Shown: piece by piece, positions 1 through 11,797 of the stretch
Numbering within the stretch: position 1 is the first letter of the stretch
Layout: every line of letters starts with the position of its first letter
NCBI RefSeq assembly: GCF_000801105.2
Contig: NC_079512.1
Location: forward strand, 23,701,848-23,765,847
Reading direction: 5' to 3'
Length of the DNA stretch: 64,000 nt
DNA from: Raphanus sativus
Taxonomy: Eukaryota > Streptophyta > Magnoliopsida > Brassicales > Brassicaceae
Notes under the pieces: model-generated
The model's database searches: none
What the model was told of the DNA's origin: nothing
The model's input: only the letters and a program-made list of their open reading frames with translations
Made by a program: the position numbers and the translations under genes

Positions 1-100
1 TTTTTTCGAGTTTCCAATATTGAATCTTTCCTCGCTTTTACAAAAGTAACTATATTATGTAGGCCCGTATTATGACAGAGAGAATAGCTGATTCATTTCA

Positions 101-1043
101 ACAGGACTCTAACTTTTTTTTTTTTTTTTCCATCTAGATTTATATTAATAGAAAGGGCCAAGCCCAAACGGCCGAAGCCCAGTACAACAACAACAAAAAG
201 CCAAGACCCACAAGCCAAATGGCAAACAAACAAACTGGCCGAAGCCCAACTACAATGAAACAGGCTCCAAGCCCACATTGCAAATCCGGCCGGTTAGAGC
301 AGCACATATCGAGGAGGCTTCCATATGGACGCGTGTCATGATCTGCACCGTCTAGAAAACAGGTGTCGCTCCGCCTCGACTCAACCGTCACTGCTCCTCA
401 CACCGCCGCACCAGACCACCGTAACCCTAGCAACGCCGGAACTCGATACACCTTCGAATCCCCACCGAAACTTTTTTCTTCACACACTTCCTGACTTCTT
501 GTCGGAGAGCTTCAACACACGAGCTTTCTTCCGACAAAGAGCCAATTAAACCTTGGACAAAAGAGTTAGAATCCTTTTCCAATCGAACCGAAACCCAACC
601 CTGACTAACTAAAAACCGATGAGCCTTAAAGCCGACGGCGTAAGACAAGCTTCGTCTTCACGCCCCGAACAACTTGAGCTGACGACGGCGAAGTAGAAGA
701 AACTTCCGCCTCGCAGCGACTGGGGCCGGCGTCGGTGGAGCTAACTTAGCCCCCACCTCCCGGAAAAGCTAACCACTACAACCCTCTTCACCACACCAAA
801 ACCCAGACGGTCGCGTTCTCCCTCCAAACCACCGCGTCTCCGAAGAAGAAAGACAGACCAGAGCTCAAACAAAGCAACGAAAGGTAAGATAGAAAAGAGG
901 TGAAACCAGACAACTCAGGAAGATGAAAAACGAAAAGCTCCGGCGGCGGCACGAGCGCTCACGCGCCGGCCGACCGCCAGAACCGATTAGATCTACTTTC
1001 TCTCTCTCTCGCTTTCTTTCTCTCGCTGACAGGACTCTAACTT
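101..1043 (-). mobile_element. Internally deleted LINE-type retroelement with target-site duplication
   Basis: The same 15-base sequence, ACAGGACTCTAACTT, flanks the insert at 101-115 and 1029-1043. Directly inside the left copy is a T run (about 116-130), the reverse complement of a poly(A) tail, so the element (116-1028) lies on the minus strand. The body is GC-richer than its surroundings. Its minus-strand start is rich in GA repeats followed by a GC-rich leader, and the end next to the tail is rich in GGGCTT/GGCC words. A long target duplication plus a poly(A) tail is the signature of target-primed reverse transcription. At about 0.9 kb no endonuclease or reverse transcriptase is encoded, and only short ORFs remain. 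I infer a non-autonomous derivative that kept both ends; a retroposed transcript is the alternative. Confidence 0.7.
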
Positions 1044-1180
1044 AAGGAGAAGAATTTTTTTTTTGAATAAGTAAGAAAATAAATACTGAAATCTCTGATA
1101 ATTCTCTGAATGCTCTGAATGCTGATAAATAGCATCTGATATTTTAAAAACTTCACAAAACCTATACTGTTTTGCGTTTA

Positions 1181-1725
1181 TTAGAGGATCTCCAAGAGAC
1201 CCTCAAAACATTATTTACTTTTCAATTTAATCCTTACATTTTATAACTTACATATAATTGTATTAGTATTATTTTCTTTATCACTTTAATCCTCATAATT
1301 ATTTTTCTCTTAAATATTTGACTAAATCTTATATATATATTATATATATATATAATATAATATGTTAAATAAAACAAAATATGGATTTTTTACATATATA
1401 TTTCACTTAAATATACACATATATCTAACTTAAATATTCGATGTATTTTTAATGAATTAATGTGGATTTTATGTTATTATTATGTATTTCTGTGTTACAA
1501 TAAAATGTATTTATTAATATTGTGTTTCATATTATTAATGTGTGTATTATTTGTCTATATAAAATTTAAGGAGTATAAATAATTTATATTAAAATTAAGG
1601 ACTAAAATACAAATTACATAAAGTGTGAAAGATAAATTTGATTTTTTTGGAGCATTCTATCCTCGAACCTTTATTTTGAAGATTCTCCATCCTTAAAATA
1701 AGATTCATTTTTAGAGATGCTCTTA
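1181..1725. mobile_element. Harbinger/Tourist-like MITE
   Basis: The ends are GAGGATCTC (from 1184) and its near inverse GAGATGCTC (to 1722), flanked by the trinucleotide TTA at 1181-1183 and 1723-1725. Three-base TTA/TAA duplications are typical of PIF/Harbinger elements. The interior is AT-rich and has no coding capacity. It includes a (TA)n stretch near 1330-1360. Confidence 0.55.
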
Positions 1726-3472
1726 GTAGATAGTAAAAAATGTCACATGGTGTAGTTTTTATTTATTCTACTGTTGATTATAGAACCACTAAATTACCTC
1801 TCTAGTTTTAGCTTTTTTTTGAATAACTTGGGATATTTCAAATCTATAAAAAAATTTAAATTAATTCTCGGGGAAGTACAGCCATTAAATCCATTAAGTT
1901 ACCTCTCTAGTTAATTATTGCTTTATTTTTGTTTGGTATAAAAAACTATTTTCACTTCTTTGCGAAAAAATCTACTATTGTAGATAATTTTTCCCATCGT
2001 GAATTGAAACTGAGTGACGGTAGTTACAGCCAATTACTCGATGTTGGTTTATTGATTCTTTCTTGTTTTCTCCCTTTATATAATTCAAATCAAAACAAAT
2101 TTAAAGTGTGTAATCAAGAAAAAGCATGATTAATAAAATCTAAGGACAAGTATTAAAATTCAAAAGTGATATGTACGATTTATTGCGGCTTTTTGAATAA
2201 AAACAATAATAGGTGTTCGACGATGCAATGGATTAGTTCACAATGGGTCATTTCACTACTAATAGATATATTTAGGTCCTAAGAATTTTTTTTTCTTTTA
2301 CGACTGAGGACGTCTCTGACCGTCTGAGAATTGAGTCTTCCTTTTCTTTTCTTAATTGTGAAACTAAACTACATAAACAAATACTATATATTATGTTCAT
2401 AAAACACAATAAGATACGATTGAGGACCCACCATAGATACGGTCGTGGGAGGAGTTAGATCGGCCTGTGCCGGTCAATACGGAGCCTAGTTGAATGCTCA
2501 CACATCTGTTGTTTTTGGTTCTTCCTCATATGACGCGCTCTAACTTGTCCACGCGCAATGTGTTTGCCTGTCTGAATTAGAAAAAAAAAAAATTTCAGAT
2601 TTCTTTTCATTGTTTGGGTCTCCCAAAATAATTCATGTTCTTAACAATGGTGTTGGAATCTGTAACGCAAATTATTCGATATACAAGCACTAGAATATAA
2701 AACAGAAATAGTGCTAAAAAATAGATGATGTTAGATCATAGATGTATAATTTGGCCGTTTGGATCATACCAAATGTAACAGTTAGTTTTTCTTTTGTCAA
2801 ATCATACAGTCAAATTTTAATAAAATACTTTTAACTAAAAATACAATAAAGGGAATATTTATTAGGAAAATTAAATAAATTTATTTTCTCACTTTTGTAT
2901 TTTGACTGACTCATTTAGTCACTAATTCGATTGCTAAATGCATATTAAACTGCCTGAAAATGTCTACTTATCATTTTTGTGAATAAAATGAGATATTATG
3001 TGCATGACTAAACAAAATTCAACTAACTCAACTTAATTAGTACTACAAGTTAAATATCGTGAGGAAGAATTATGTTAGGTACTAGGTAGTATGTTGACCT
3101 ATTTTATAACTATAGAAAACGCAGCACTTGACATAAATTTACTAAATTTGATTAGATTATAACAATCTGTAATTCTTAGGACTAGAAAAAATCAACGACT
3201 TAAAAAAAAAAGGCAATTGGTTGGAAATACAAGAAACAAAAAATAATAAAGTAACTATACATAGAACTTTTATATTGGATATATGATAAATCCATTAGTA
3301 AGAACTTACCGTTTTGTCCCCTGTATAGATTAAACATGAGAATAGAATGTGTTCTCAGATATATCATATAAGGATACTTTTGACATAAATCAATACCGAA
3401 ATAGTTAACAAAATCTACTTTGTCTATCTCCTAAATAATCTTTGGAACGTCAATAAGGTTAATATGAGATGC
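1726..3472. other. AT-rich intergenic stretch, no gene seen
   Basis: I found no protein family, RNA gene or paired transposon end here. Around 2400-2580 there is a GC-richer patch with no convincing ORF. The rest is homopolymer-rich AT sequence. Confidence 0.5.
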
Positions 3473-3930
3473 AATGTATCCAGTGCCGTGGGAAGGCTAT
3501 TAGGGGCCTGAGGCGAAAATGATTTAATTTATCTCAAACAATAGTATTATTTTTTTAATATTAACCAGAAAATAACCTTTTTAATGATTTTGACGTTATG
3601 TTTAAGAAAAAAATAATCTTATGAAGAATAACGATAAATGTTATATTTTGGTTACAACTGAAAATTTATAAATATAAACTCAAACTCTATATGGAAAAGG
3701 TATTTTGACATATAAAATAAGAAGAAAAATAAATTAATGTCCACAACAATTAAACAGAAATGATTTTATTATTAAAAAGTATTAAAACTAGTATGTTTTT
3801 CATTGATCATATTATCATTTTGATTGTATTATTATTTATGAATATGGGAGCCCTAAATTGTATTGATATGAGAGGGGGTCTGAGGCCAATGCCTCAAAAA
3901 TAACAAGGTAAGCACGGTTCTGAATGTATC
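3473..3930. mobile_element. Non-autonomous hAT element
   Basis: The 8-base duplication AATGTATC flanks it at 3473-3480 and 3923-3930. The element (3481-3922, 442 bp) begins CAGTGCCGTG and ends CACGGTTCTG, an imperfect terminal inverted repeat. Eight-base duplications and CAG...CTG-type ends are hAT hallmarks. Just inside each end are AGGGGCCTGAGG-like words. There is no transposase coding capacity. Confidence 0.75.
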
Positions 3931-5150
3931 AGAAACTTGCAAAAACAAAACAAACAACATTTGGTCGCAACTCATAAATCACAACAACAACAACAACAAA
4001 ACGAATAACATTTGTCATAGATCACAGTGGTTGGTTGCTGTAAACGAACATGGCCATAGTCTTATTAGCATATGTGTGCTTTCAATCTTAAAATTTAAGG
4101 GATTGCGTGAGATATGGCGCGTGGTCTCTGAGAGAGGACGTGAAGAGTGCTGCAAACGGAGAAGGTCCCGCGATTCGTGCGGTTCGCTTTCCTCACGATA
4201 AGTGACGCACCGACTCACTGCAGACGGCACGTGCGCACGTGACCCCCTCCTTTTTGATATTTTCTTTGCTGAATTAATCAGATTAGATTAGTACATTCTG
4301 CTATTAATTATCTTCTTCATCTAGACAGATCTCAGTGATTAGGTACTATTTTTTTTAATAACTTTATCTCTAATTATTTTTAACTAATATTCGGTTGATT
4401 TGAAAGAGCTGGACTGTGTATACTTCTTTTTTTGGTCACATGACTGTAAACTTTAGTTACATTAATTAACATTTGTTCCTTGTGTGCATAGTCAAATGAT
4501 GCACTAACCTTTTTGTTTGGTTAAAAATTAAACTTTATAATTATTTTCTTTTGTAACAACATTAAGCCTTTGCATATGGTTTTGCTTTGTTTTTTTTTGT
4601 GAATGAAACATGCTTATATTTTTGTACAGCTTATGACTCTAACTACTTTTCTACAAATAACTTTGTTTTTGGGTCCATCTTATAATATCGAATTTTTATT
4701 CTTCTCTCTTTAGTTTGAAATCAAGATCAGTCTCAAATTTTGTAGTAAATCATATAAAATTTGATGTTAACTTTCCATATGTGTTTTTCTTGTTTTGTTA
4801 TTTAATGTGTAGTTCTCTAATGAATTTAGGACCTTATGCTTTAGCTATTCTAAAAACTATTCGTATGGTAGTCCTGAAAGAAATTTTTAATGAAATATAA
4901 AACAGTCAAGGTTTTATTGTGGTATATGAAGTGCATACTAGCGAGTAATTGTAGATTAGTGGTGCTTGAGACTGTTTGTTTTGATTTATTGCAATTGTTA
5001 TATAAGATTGGTCAGCGTTTTCAATAATATTGGAGGAGTTTTAATGCTTTAGAACTTATTAAATTTCTTTCATTACAATTTCTATTTTGTTGATTCCATT
5101 AGGACAAGTAATATGATGTATTTTAGATATACTTGAGAACAAAAAAATAT
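3931..5150. other. Intergenic stretch with a GC-rich patch and two G-boxes
   Basis: A GC-rich patch covers about 4110-4250. Two CACGTG hexamers lie at 4228-4233 and 4236-4241 within the palindrome-like GCACGTGCGCACGTG. No ORF with recognisable homology follows, so it could be a decayed promoter or simply non-coding DNA. The remainder is AT-rich and without a supported feature. Confidence 0.4.
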
Positions 5151-5152
5151 TA

Positions 5153-5407
5153 TACTCTTCTGTTTTTTTAATAAGTGTCAATTTATCCTTTTTATTATAT
5201 AAAACGGTTATTCTATAATTTCAATGCAATTTAATTTAATTTTTAGTTTAATATTAATTTGAAATGAATTTATTTTATAAATAAATCTATTTGTCTAAAA
5301 CAATATTAGTAAACCAATTGAATTGATAAAAATATAAATACATTTTGATCATTTTTAATATATGTGAAAAATGTCTAAATAACAACTTTTGCGAAATGAA
5401 GGGAGTA
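5153..5407. mobile_element. Stowaway-like MITE
   Basis: The element (5155-5405) starts CTCTTCTGTTTTT and ends GAAATGAAGGGAG, the degenerate CTCCCTCYG/CRGAGGGAG ends common in plant Tc1/mariner MITEs. It is flanked by TA dinucleotides at 5153-5154 and 5406-5407. The interior is AT-rich and non-coding. Confidence 0.6.
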
Positions 5408-5488
5408 TATACTTAGAGAAAAAACCATCATATATATTCTAGGGTTGATATAGTATAAAGATTAATGTAATCAACTTTTGATGGTATA

Positions 5489-5640
5489 ACATAAAGAGTA
5501 TTTTTCCATCTTTATATGATATAAGAACCTATCTAATTTTTTTGTTATCTATTCTTAAGCTAACAAAGAAAAAATAGATAACGAAAAATAAATTAGATAG
5601 ATTTTGATACCGTGTACAGATGGAAAAATACTCTATGTTT
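5489..5640. repeat. Foldback (inverted-repeat) MITE-like element
   Basis: The left arm contains AGAGTATTTTTCCATC and then ATCTAATTTTTTTGTTATC. The right arm contains the inverse, ending GATGGAAAAATACTCT. The arms are about 65 bases each with a short centre near 5555, so the whole unit could form one long hairpin. No clear target duplication was found. Confidence 0.55.
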
Positions 5641-5980
5641 TTTTTTTGACAACATACTCTATTTGTTTATATCATCAAAAATAGTATGTTACTTCTTAAG
5701 CTTTTCATTTCTTATACTAATCTCGTATATTATTTTCCACGAGTTTTTTCTTGTTATCAATATGTTTGGTAAACAAACGATAGCCAATTAGCCATGGTTA
5801 AATCAAGTGGTGCTGATAAGAACGCATATATATCTTTTATAACATCCTGCTGATAATATTGGATAAGTGCATAAATCCATTTCTGGAATAGAACGAACTA
5901 TGAACAGTAGGTGAATTTTAATGCTGATGAATATGCGCTGATCAAACAAAAAACCACGTTTTATTGATGGAAACTAAAGC

Positions 5981-6542
5981 TGTTAAGTTAGAAGAGCTTC
6001 ACACTTAAAATCAATCGGTGATTAGTGGATTGACCAATCTATCTTATATACTAGTGAATATTAGTTCCAACTTCCGATGTGGGATACTTTGTGTCTAATA
6101 CGCCCCCTCGAAATGATGGCTCTTTGAGCGTCAATCTCGGAATTTATGGGTAAGGATCGATGGGCCAGCTTTGGACACAAATCGATGTGGATCGAGTTGG
6201 ACTTTCTGGATCGTGGGCTCTGATACCATGTTAAGCTAGATGGGCTTCACACTTAAAACCAATTGGTTTTAAGTGTGAAGCCCACCTAGCTTAACATGGT
6301 ATCAGAGCCCGATCCACGCAGTCCAACCCGATCCACATCGATATGGCCTAAAGTTGGCCCATCGATCTTTGCCCGAGCATTCCGAGATTGACGCTCAAAG
6401 AGCCATCATCTCGAGGGGGTGTATTAGATACATAGTTGTCCCACATCGGTAGTTGGAAGAGATCCTTAGTAGTATATAAGGTGGATGAACCACTCCTCTT
6501 ATCACCAATTGGTTTTAAGTGTGAAGCCCATCTAGCTTAACA
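5981..6542. mobile_element. Head-to-head inverted pair of TRIM retrotransposons sharing a palindromic LTR
   Basis: On the plus strand, 6297-6309 reads TGGTATCAGAGCC, the initiator-Met tRNA primer-binding site. It is followed by a short non-coding interior, a G-rich polypurine tract (about 6411-6419) and a 123-bp LTR at 6420-6542 that begins TG and ends CA. The minus strand carries the same order from the same centre: primer-binding site at 6216-6228, polypurine tract near 6103-6110, LTR at 5981-6102. Between the two primer sites, 6229-6296 is a near-perfect 68-bp palindrome made of two LTR ends. Each half is only a few hundred bases and has no gag or pol, which is the TRIM architecture (Katydid-like). 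Downstream of the right LTR, TGGTCAGAG looks like a further primer site with an internal TAT deletion. Confidence 0.75.
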
Positions 6543-7177
6543 TGGTCAGAGTTAAAGCTTTCGACTAATTAAAAAGCTTGAAGATGGAGAAATTGGGATA
6601 TGGTCAGTTCCATGATCATCTATTGCCTATTGGATGTACAACTATAACCCCCGATATCTCTTGTTGACAGCCAGAGCTAATGTGGGGAACTCTTCTTTTT
6701 TCTGCCGACATCGATGGATAATGTATGCTAAGTATGCATGTGGAATAAGTATCGTATGTTTCATGTATTCTAGGGTTAATAGCCGATATATAACATTTTT
6801 ATAGATTCTTCATTGTAATGTCTGACAATTTATCTTACATGTAGTGCGATAACACGAGATTTGTTATTTTTCATGTTTGTACCAAACAAACTTCTTCTTT
6901 GAAAAGAATTCCGTTCGCATTTTTAATCATCAATGTATAGGATTGACATGAACGGAATAATATGAAACGTCATCTTAAATATTTCTTTTGACGTTTATGT
7001 CAAAACTAAGACCACATTATTGGTTCGAATATTAACGAGATAAAGAGATGATGCTAGGTTTGGCCTGGAATGAACACAATTTGCGGTCCAGCCTGCTACT
7101 TGACTGAACTCTGAAGTATAGCATGACACAAATCTAGTTTTCAATATTATGTCATTTTAAATAAAAACTTTCGCAGC

Positions 7178-7448
7178 GAAAACCATTGTGAGAGACAAGA
7201 CGTTGTAGCCCAATGGTTAGGACGGGTCCCCGCCTGCACCCAGGTAGGGGGTTCGATCCACGCCGGAGGGAACTACCTTGCAACGCTCTTGTCACCCACA
7301 CGGATATGGGCCATGCTTTCGGCCCATTTGAAAAACTGGGAGGGGCGTCTATCCGTGGGCATTCCTTCCCCTTGGGGATTAGTCTGGGCCTTCTGGGCCT
7401 GGGATACCCCCAGGTTAAACAAAAAAAAAAAAGAAAACCATTGTGAGA
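7178..7448 (+). mobile_element. tRNA-derived SINE with perfect 16-bp target duplication
   Basis: The duplication GAAAACCATTGTGAGA occurs at 7178-7193 and 7433-7448. The element (7194-7432) opens with a tRNA-like head: the A-box region reads TAGCCCAATGGTTAGGAC and the B-box GGTTCGATCC (about 7252-7261). A tRNA-unrelated body ending GGGATACCCCCAGGTTAAAC and an A-rich tail follow. A related copy lies at 48336-48587. The short ORFs here are by-products of the GC-rich SINE body. Confidence 0.85.
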
Positions 7449-8885
7449 TGGAGATGAAATGGTCCAGCTTCATTTGCTTCATTTTCAATACGATAAAACA
7501 TCAAATCTGTCCTGAGTCGTAATTTATGTGGAGGAAGAAGGGTAAAACGATACTTTAAAAAGAAATGGCAGTGAGTGATGAGAGGGGGAAACAAAAACAG
7601 AACCACTTTTGTCATCCCTCAACACCTACATTTGTCTTGCTAGCCAGAAAGAAGATAATACTTGTCCCCACCCTCAAATCTCAATCTTTCTATATTTTAT
7701 ATAATTCAATGAGAAATATGCATTTTGACAAATTTATTCATGTCTTAAATAAAAATATAAGAAATATTTAAATAAAAAGTAAAATTTTAGAGCCATGTCC
7801 AAAGTTTGTTAAGAAGTGGATTTTTTTTTTCGTTTTCGGAAGATTGGGATGTAATTAGTAACCATCATAGGACCATTAAAAATAAATAAAAAAGAATTAA
7901 TAGAAATAATTTTTTTATCAAAATTAATAAGAAACAAATATACTCCCTAATTCTCTATAAAAATTAATAATTAGAAATAAAAAAGAAAACTATTCTTCAT
8001 GAATGGTAACATTTTTAAAGAATATTAAAAAATGCAGTGTTACTATTCGTTCTCTTAATTACCATTTAAAGTATGTGTGTATAGTATGTATTGTAGCCTA
8101 ATGTATGTAACACTATTTTGGGTTTTCATATAAAAAAAAAGTAATAGCGTTTTTAACTATCAACTATAATGGAATTATAGGAAAACCATATTATTCTTGG
8201 TGAAGGTAGACTAATTTTTAAAGTCTAAAACAATGGACCACCAAGAATGAATTTATTAAGCAAAATTTGTTGAAAAATCGAAATTCTCATACAAAACACT
8301 TTCAAAAATGTTTAGTTGTCATAAAATAAAGATTATAAAAACTGAAAAACGTGTTAAAAATTATTAAACTAAAACTTTAATAAATATAGGTGGACCAAAT
8401 ATTTATGAATGCAACTCAATAAGTGGAGATGACATTATGTATGACAATCGTGATAACCTTAAAAGAAATAATATTTACGGATATTCCAATAAATAATCAA
8501 TTTTCTTTTCATATATTCCCTTAAACGGCTAAACCCTAACTTGTCGCCGGGATTTCGTTTAATATAATTCTGTTCACTAAAAGACTCGAAGCAAAAGAAC
8601 AGTAGAGAGAGAAAGTATGAGAGAGATGAGACTCTGTGGTTGACAAACTCTTTTGCTCTCACATAGAAAGATAACTTATTTTCTTTTCTTTTTTTTTTTC
8701 TTTTCTTTTCAGTGGGTAGTTTTATAATATTTGGACAAAAGAGAGTTTGTCTGAAGAAAGCTAAAGAGTTTAAAGACCTTAAAGAGTTGTAATGGTTTAT
8801 GTCTTTGGAGAATCCTGAAGGGTTATGAAGTGAGAGAGAGAGAGAAATAGAAAGAAAAGAGGGTAAAAAGAGAGAGAGTAGAAAC
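7449..8885. other. Intergenic region and probable 5' leader of the MYC-N gene
   Basis: 7449-8450 is AT-rich with no supported feature. From about 8530 the sequence turns into long GA/CT-rich runs (8600-8880), typical of a plant core promoter and transcribed 5' leader. These immediately precede the ATG at 8886. I saw no convincing TATA box. Confidence 0.4.
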
Positions 8886-10643
8886 ATGGTGGGCTCAGGA
8901 AGTGTAGGAGGAGATAGAAGCAAAGATGCTGTAGGGATGATGGCACTACACGAAGCACTTAGAAGCGTCTGTCTTAATTCAGACTGGATTTACTCTGTTT
9001 TCTGGACCATTCGTCCCCGACCGTACACACATCTCTCTCTCTCTTTGTTCATAAATCTTTCTCTATCTGTGTTTCTTTATCTTTTATTGTTCCTCTTTCT
9101 GATTACAGGAGGGTCCGTGGTGGTAATGGATGCAAGATTGGAGATGAAAGTGGCAGCTTGTGAGTTTTGTCTCTTTCTATTTTTCCTCTGCTTTTGACAG
9201 AAACAGAGCTGCTCTGTTTCAACTCAAGATCTCTTTCTGAAACAATTTTTTCGTTTGTATGATTTTAATACTAAAGGATGTTGATGTGGGAAGATGGGTT
9301 TTGTGGAGGAGGGAGAAGTGAAGATCTTTGTCTGGAACCAGACATGGAAGGTGAAGATCTTGTCAGAAAAGCTTTCAGCAAGATGTCCATTCAGTTATAT
9401 AATTATGGAGAAGGGTGGGTGCTGGGTAGGTGGTTATATAAATAATTATGGAGAAAATAATTGGATTATATAAACACACCCTAATCACTCCATAATTAGC
9501 TAAACTTTGATTAAGATATATTATATTGTGAATCTTTGATATGATATCTGCAGATTGATGGGCAAAGTTGCTTCTGATAAATGTCACAAGTGGGTATTCA
9601 AAGAACCATCTGAATCTGAACCCAATCTTGCTAATTACTGGCAGAGTTCTTTTGATGCTGTATGTTTTCTCAATCTTCCACAGATCTTTTATATCTTTCT
9701 TTATTTTTCTTGGATAAGAAGTTTATGATCTTAATGGTGACACCTTAACACTTAAGCTTTTGGTTGTTCAAAAATTTATTGCAGCTTCCTCCAGAATGGA
9801 CTGACCAATTTGAATCAGGCATACAGGTCAACAGTCAAACATCCTTTTTACATGTGTTTTTCAGTTTTTTTTTAATCTTCTTGATCTCACCTTAATGTTT
9901 AAATGACCAGACAATTGCTGTGATTCAAGCTGGACATGGTTTGTTACAGCTAGGTTCTTGCAAGATTGTGAGTTCTTTTTATCTTACAGTTTCAGATTTA
10001 GCTTTTTGATTCTGCTATACAATCATTATTTTACTCACTCCAGATTCCAGAAGATCTTCATTTTGTGCTGAGGATGAGGCAATTGTTTGAATCAATTGGT
10101 TATCGATCCGGTTTTTACCTCTCCCAGCTCTTCTCTTCAAACCGAACTGGTGTGACTCCATCCTCATCCTTGGTTCCAAACCAGCAACCTCAGTCTCAGC
10201 CTTTAGGGTGGGGATCACACTCTCCATTGTTACCTTCCCCTGGTTATCAGAACCAAACACTACCTGCTTCAACAAGATTCGGTTTCCTTCAAGAAAGCAA
10301 TGCTCCTCCTGCTCCTCAGATGCTTCCTCCCATGGAAGAACATGAAGAAGACATCAAATGGCCCAATGGTTTATCTTTGTTCAATGCCTTGACTGGCCGT
10401 GCAGATGAAGCTAGTAGACTTCTGTTTAACCAGGAGCATAACCCGATGAATCTCGAGAACCAGAACGAGTTCTTGAGCCTTGAAAGTCATCCTAGCAAGT
10501 TTAGAAGAAGCTATACATTACCAGCAAGAATGGACTCTTCCTCATCATCAACCTCGCTGGATCAGCAACCACTAGAGTTCAGGAACAACTCTGGAAGCAA
10601 TGCAGGAATGTTCCCTGACGTTATGGAGACGTTCTTGAGGTGA
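8886..10643 (+). CDS. MYC/MYB N-terminal-domain (LHW/RSS3-like) protein, 'WNK-like'; counterpart of At5g53900
   Basis: Seven exons join in frame: 8886-9022, 9109-9159, 9277-9414, 9554-9659, 9785-9826, 9911-9967 and 10044-10643, giving about 376 residues. Every junction has GT and AG, and the frame stays open to the TGA. Residues 1-195 hold the bHLH-MYC/R2R3-MYB N-terminal domain. Landmarks are MMALHEALRSVCLNSDW near the start, LMWEDGFC in exon 3, the DKCHKWVFKEP segment, and TIAVIQAGHGLLQLGS (exon 6). The Ser/Pro/Gln-rich tail ends with VMETFLR. The domain is known from LHW/RSS3-type regulators. Databases often call this family 'WNK-like', but there is no kinase domain and no bHLH, so it may act as a transcriptional partner. 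It is next to PSKR2, as in Arabidopsis. Assignment comes from recall of family and neighbours. Confidence 0.88.
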
Positions 10644-10964
10644 TTTGACAAGTTTCAAGAATCAGGTTTAAAGACAGATTTTAAAAGGGTAATGAAAAGC
10701 TTTTAGCTTAATATGTTTAAGACTGTCCCTTTGTTTCTTTTCTTACATCTCCGTCGTTGTTGTTGTTGCTGTTGTAACATATATGTCTGCTTTTATGTCA
10801 AAACTCTTTTTAACGTTTTTTAAGATACTTTGTAACGTATCATAAGGATTGTCACATGAGAAAAGTCTGATTCTCTTGATGTATTTGTACTTTGTATGTC
10901 GGATCTGGCCCTAGGCATTTGGTTGGAGTAATCGTCTCCAGTGTCCGATCAAAAATTTAAATCT

Positions 10965-11797
10965 GCTATTTCTCCATTTTTTTTTTAATTTTATATGTCA
11001 AACGAAAAATCATATTAAACTGGAAAAGTCAATATTTTTTATTTGATTTATAAAATTTGATAAAAATATTTTAAAAATTAAAAAACTATTTTTACATATT
11101 TTCGTAAAAATCATCAAAATATGATTAAAAACGATTTTAAAATATATTTTTTCCAAATTTGAAAAGTATAGAACTTAAATATTTATCCATATGTTCAATA
11201 ATCCATAAGGAGGTGTTAGGGTTTAGTTTTGAAGAGAAAGGAAGATTTGATTTGGGGTTTTCATATTTTTATTAGTGAAGGATATAGTGGATTTGTTTTT
11301 GGAGATGAAGGGCATATGAGCTGATGAAAATAACAAAATTGGGTGCAGTAACAAAATTGGTTGGCTACCATGCGAAATAATTGAGTAAACTTTTCCATAC
11401 CCCTATTTCTCTACACACAATCTCCGATAGGCTTCCATGATCTTCTATACCTCTTTTCCATAATTCTATTTTTGATCAAAACCCAAAATCCTAAATAAAA
11501 TCCTCCCCCTTCTTCAAAACTATACCCTAACTCCCCCCTTATGGATTAGTGAACCCATGGATAAGTATATAACTTCTATACTTTTCAAATTTGAAAAAAA
11601 TGTATTTTAAAATCGTTTTTAACTATATTTTGATGATTTTCGTGAAACTATTAAAAACAGTTTTTTGATTTTTGAAATATTTTTATCAAATTCTATAAAT
11701 CAAATAAAAAATATTCACATTTCCGATTTAATTTTATAATTTTTCGTTAGACATATAAAATTAAAAGAAAAAAACTGTCTAATAGAGATTGAGGAGT
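10965..11797. repeat. Long inverted repeat (foldback/MULE-MITE-like) in the 3' intergenic space
   Basis: About 300 bases at 10965-11260 reappear inverted at about 11490-11797. Examples are TAATTTTATATGTC near 11000 with its inverse GACATATAAAATTA near 11750, and CCAAATTTGAAAAGTATAGA near 11153 with TCTATACTTTTCAAATTTG near 11576. The arms are imperfect; the centre is unique and non-coding. It lies between two convergent genes. Target duplications could not be fixed. Confidence 0.65.

Noticed and set aside
7199..7290. Possible tRNA gene
   Set aside because: Box A and B are present but the acceptor stem does not pair, and a body, A tail and target duplication show it is a SINE.
8459..8923. 154-codon antisense ORF
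   Set aside because: It lies opposite the GA-rich leader and first codons of the MYC-N gene; its low-complexity Ser/Leu/Phe composition is typical of CT-rich leader DNA.
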